Origin: JAWVZU01 sp033722075
Lineage (GTDB): Bacteria > Pseudomonadota > Gammaproteobacteria > Xanthomonadales > SZUA-38
DNA: 13,783 bases
Assembly (NCBI GenBank): GCA_033722075.1
Contig: JAWVZU010000081.1
Coordinates: 1 to 13,783, forward strand
Direction of reading: 5' to 3'
The stretch's first letter is position 1; the number at the start of each line of letters is the position of its first letter. The position numbers were made by a program, and so were the translations under genes. Of this stretch, positions 12,976-13,783 are shown piece after piece. Under the pieces are notes generated by a model. It saw nothing but the letters and a program-made list of their open reading frames with translations. It had not been told where the DNA came from and ran no database searches.

Positions 12976-13783
12976 CTAACCACGGGTCTCTTCAAACAGC
13001 TCGGTAAACTTGGGCGGGAAGGCGGCGACGTAGGGGCTGAATCCGCGGTCCAACTGCTTGATCGAGCGGATGTCCCGCTCGGCCTGCTGGAGCAGGGATC
13101 GTTCCTCGCCATTGGCCAGCACATACAGGTTGTAGTGCGAGGCGGCGCGGAACAGCAGCGCCTGGATCTTTTCGCGCGTGTCGCTGTACTTGGCAGGGTC
13201 CGCCAGCGACGCAGCGTCCTGGTAGCGGCCGGCGAAATAGGCCTCGGCGGTCTGTTTGAGTCCCGCCGGCGGAGTCCGCCGCGCAATCGCCCGTTGCTGT
13301 GCATCGTGTTCCTGCCTGGCCTGGCGGAAGGAGCGGATGGTGCTGCTCAGTTCGCGGCTCAGGGAATTCATCGCGCTCGTCGCGGCCGATGATCCGAGCT
13401 GATCCGCGCGGGCGAGCAGATTTTGCAGCGATTGCTTGAGTTGTCGGGACTTGTCGTCGGGAGCGCTCTCCGAGGCCAGAGAGCGCGCCTGGGCAATGTT
13501 CTGACTCAGTTCGCGGCGGGCCCGATCCCGGGCGGCCGCCATTCGCTTGGCTTCCTGGTCCTGGATTGCCGCGAGCCGCTGGCTGGCCGCGCCGGCCGCC
13601 GTCTGCACCGATCGTGTCAGGTCGGCCGCCTCTCTGGCGATGGACTCGATTACGTCCGCGTCCTTGGACTGGACGGCGTCGTCGAGTGCATTGCGCATCC
13701 GGCTCAACCCCGATTGCCCCTCACTGAGCGTGCCTTCCCAGGAAGACCATTCGTTGGCCAGCAGGTCTTCGCCCTTGAGGTTC
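12976..13783 (-). CDS. Alanine/arginine-rich coiled-coil protein with C-terminal TPR-like segment (5' truncated by window edge)
   Basis: I do not recognise this gene. The frame is open from the window edge (13782) to a TAG at 12976, giving at least 268 residues. The TTG at 13707 sits inside the open frame and need not be a start, because sequence upstream remains open (LKGEDLLANEWSSWEG). About the first 185 residues seen are rich in Ala, Arg, Gln, Ser and Glu with heptad-like spacing, typical of a long coiled coil. The last 90 or so look TPR-like (AEAYFAGRYQDAASL, then LLFRAASHYNLYVLANG) and end with GFSPYVAAFPPKFTELFEETRG. That ending, with FSP and an aromatic-rich tail, recalls the end of the TPR protein at 10465-11295, but the likeness is weak. 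No signal peptide can be judged, as the N-terminus is missing. The role is unknown; an envelope or scaffold protein is a guess from context. Confidence 0.75.
   Translation of the reverse strand, partial: NLKGEDLLANEWSSWEGTLSEGQSGLSRMRNALDDAVQSKDADVIESIAREAADLTRSVQTAAGAASQRLAAIQDQEAKRMAAARDRARRELSQNIAQARSLASESAPDDKSRQLKQSLQNLLARADQLGSSAATSAMNSLSRELSSTIRSFRQARQEHDAQQRAIARRTPPAGLKQTAEAYFAGRYQDAASLADPAKYSDTREKIQALLFRAASHYNLYVLANGEERSLLQQAERDIRSIKQLDRGFSPYVAAFPPKFTELFEETRG

Noticed and set aside
1..13783. CRISPR arrays, tRNA or rRNA genes, integrases, toxin-antitoxin or defence genes
   Set aside because: None is seen on either strand. There are no regularly spaced direct repeats, and every long conserved frame is assigned to a gene listed above.

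Overview
This is a high-GC window from the chromosome of a gammaproteobacterium. The evidence is the fused HisI-HisE protein after HisF, a 188-residue dCTP deaminase of the Pseudomonas/E. coli type, a MetG with the E. coli domain layout, and a dcd-mrp-metG-rnf neighbourhood that I recall from Pseudomonas relatives. The fused hisIE argues against Pseudomonas itself and fits the Xanthomonadales/Lysobacterales side or a Chromatiales-like lineage. That placement is inference. No rRNA, tRNA, CRISPR array, integrase or transposase gene is visible.

Layout. (1) Bases 2-1116, plus strand: the 3' part of hisF and complete hisIE, the end of a histidine operon, joined by a GTGA overlap. (2) Bases 1052-8417, minus strand: a tightly packed operon read metG > rnfA > rnfB > rnfC > rnfD > rnfG > PqiA-like membrane protein. 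Neighbouring genes overlap or are separated by 1-2 bases. Its last gene runs 65 bases into the 3' end of hisIE, tail to tail. The slot after rnfG, where rnfE normally sits, holds the PqiA-like gene, and no rnfE is present in the window. (3) Bases 8556-10207, plus strand: mrp/apbC (Fe-S carrier ATPase) and dcd, joined by an ATGA overlap and divergent from metG across a 138-base promoter region. (4) Bases 10208-10464: a non-coding convergent gap with a MITE-like inverted-repeat element (about 10246-10399) and an intrinsic terminator. (5) Bases 10465-13783, minus strand: three separately spaced genes for probable envelope or secreted proteins. They are a TPR protein with a signal peptide, an OmpP1/FadL-like outer-membrane barrel with its own terminator and promoter, and the C-terminal part of a coiled-coil protein cut by the window edge.

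How it fits together. The Rnf complex is a membrane ferredoxin:NAD+ oxidoreductase loaded with Fe-S clusters and covalent flavin, and the adjacent Mrp/ApbC is an Fe-S cluster carrier, so a shared Fe-S theme is plausible. MetG and Dcd are housekeeping enzymes (tRNA charging, dUMP supply). The right-hand envelope genes have no assigned role. The strongest non-gene signals are the 20-base palindrome upstream of the TPR gene and the inverted-repeat element after dcd. I see no clear new defence or biosynthetic system; the items most worth following up are the missing rnfE with its PqiA-like replacement, the palindrome and the repeat element.
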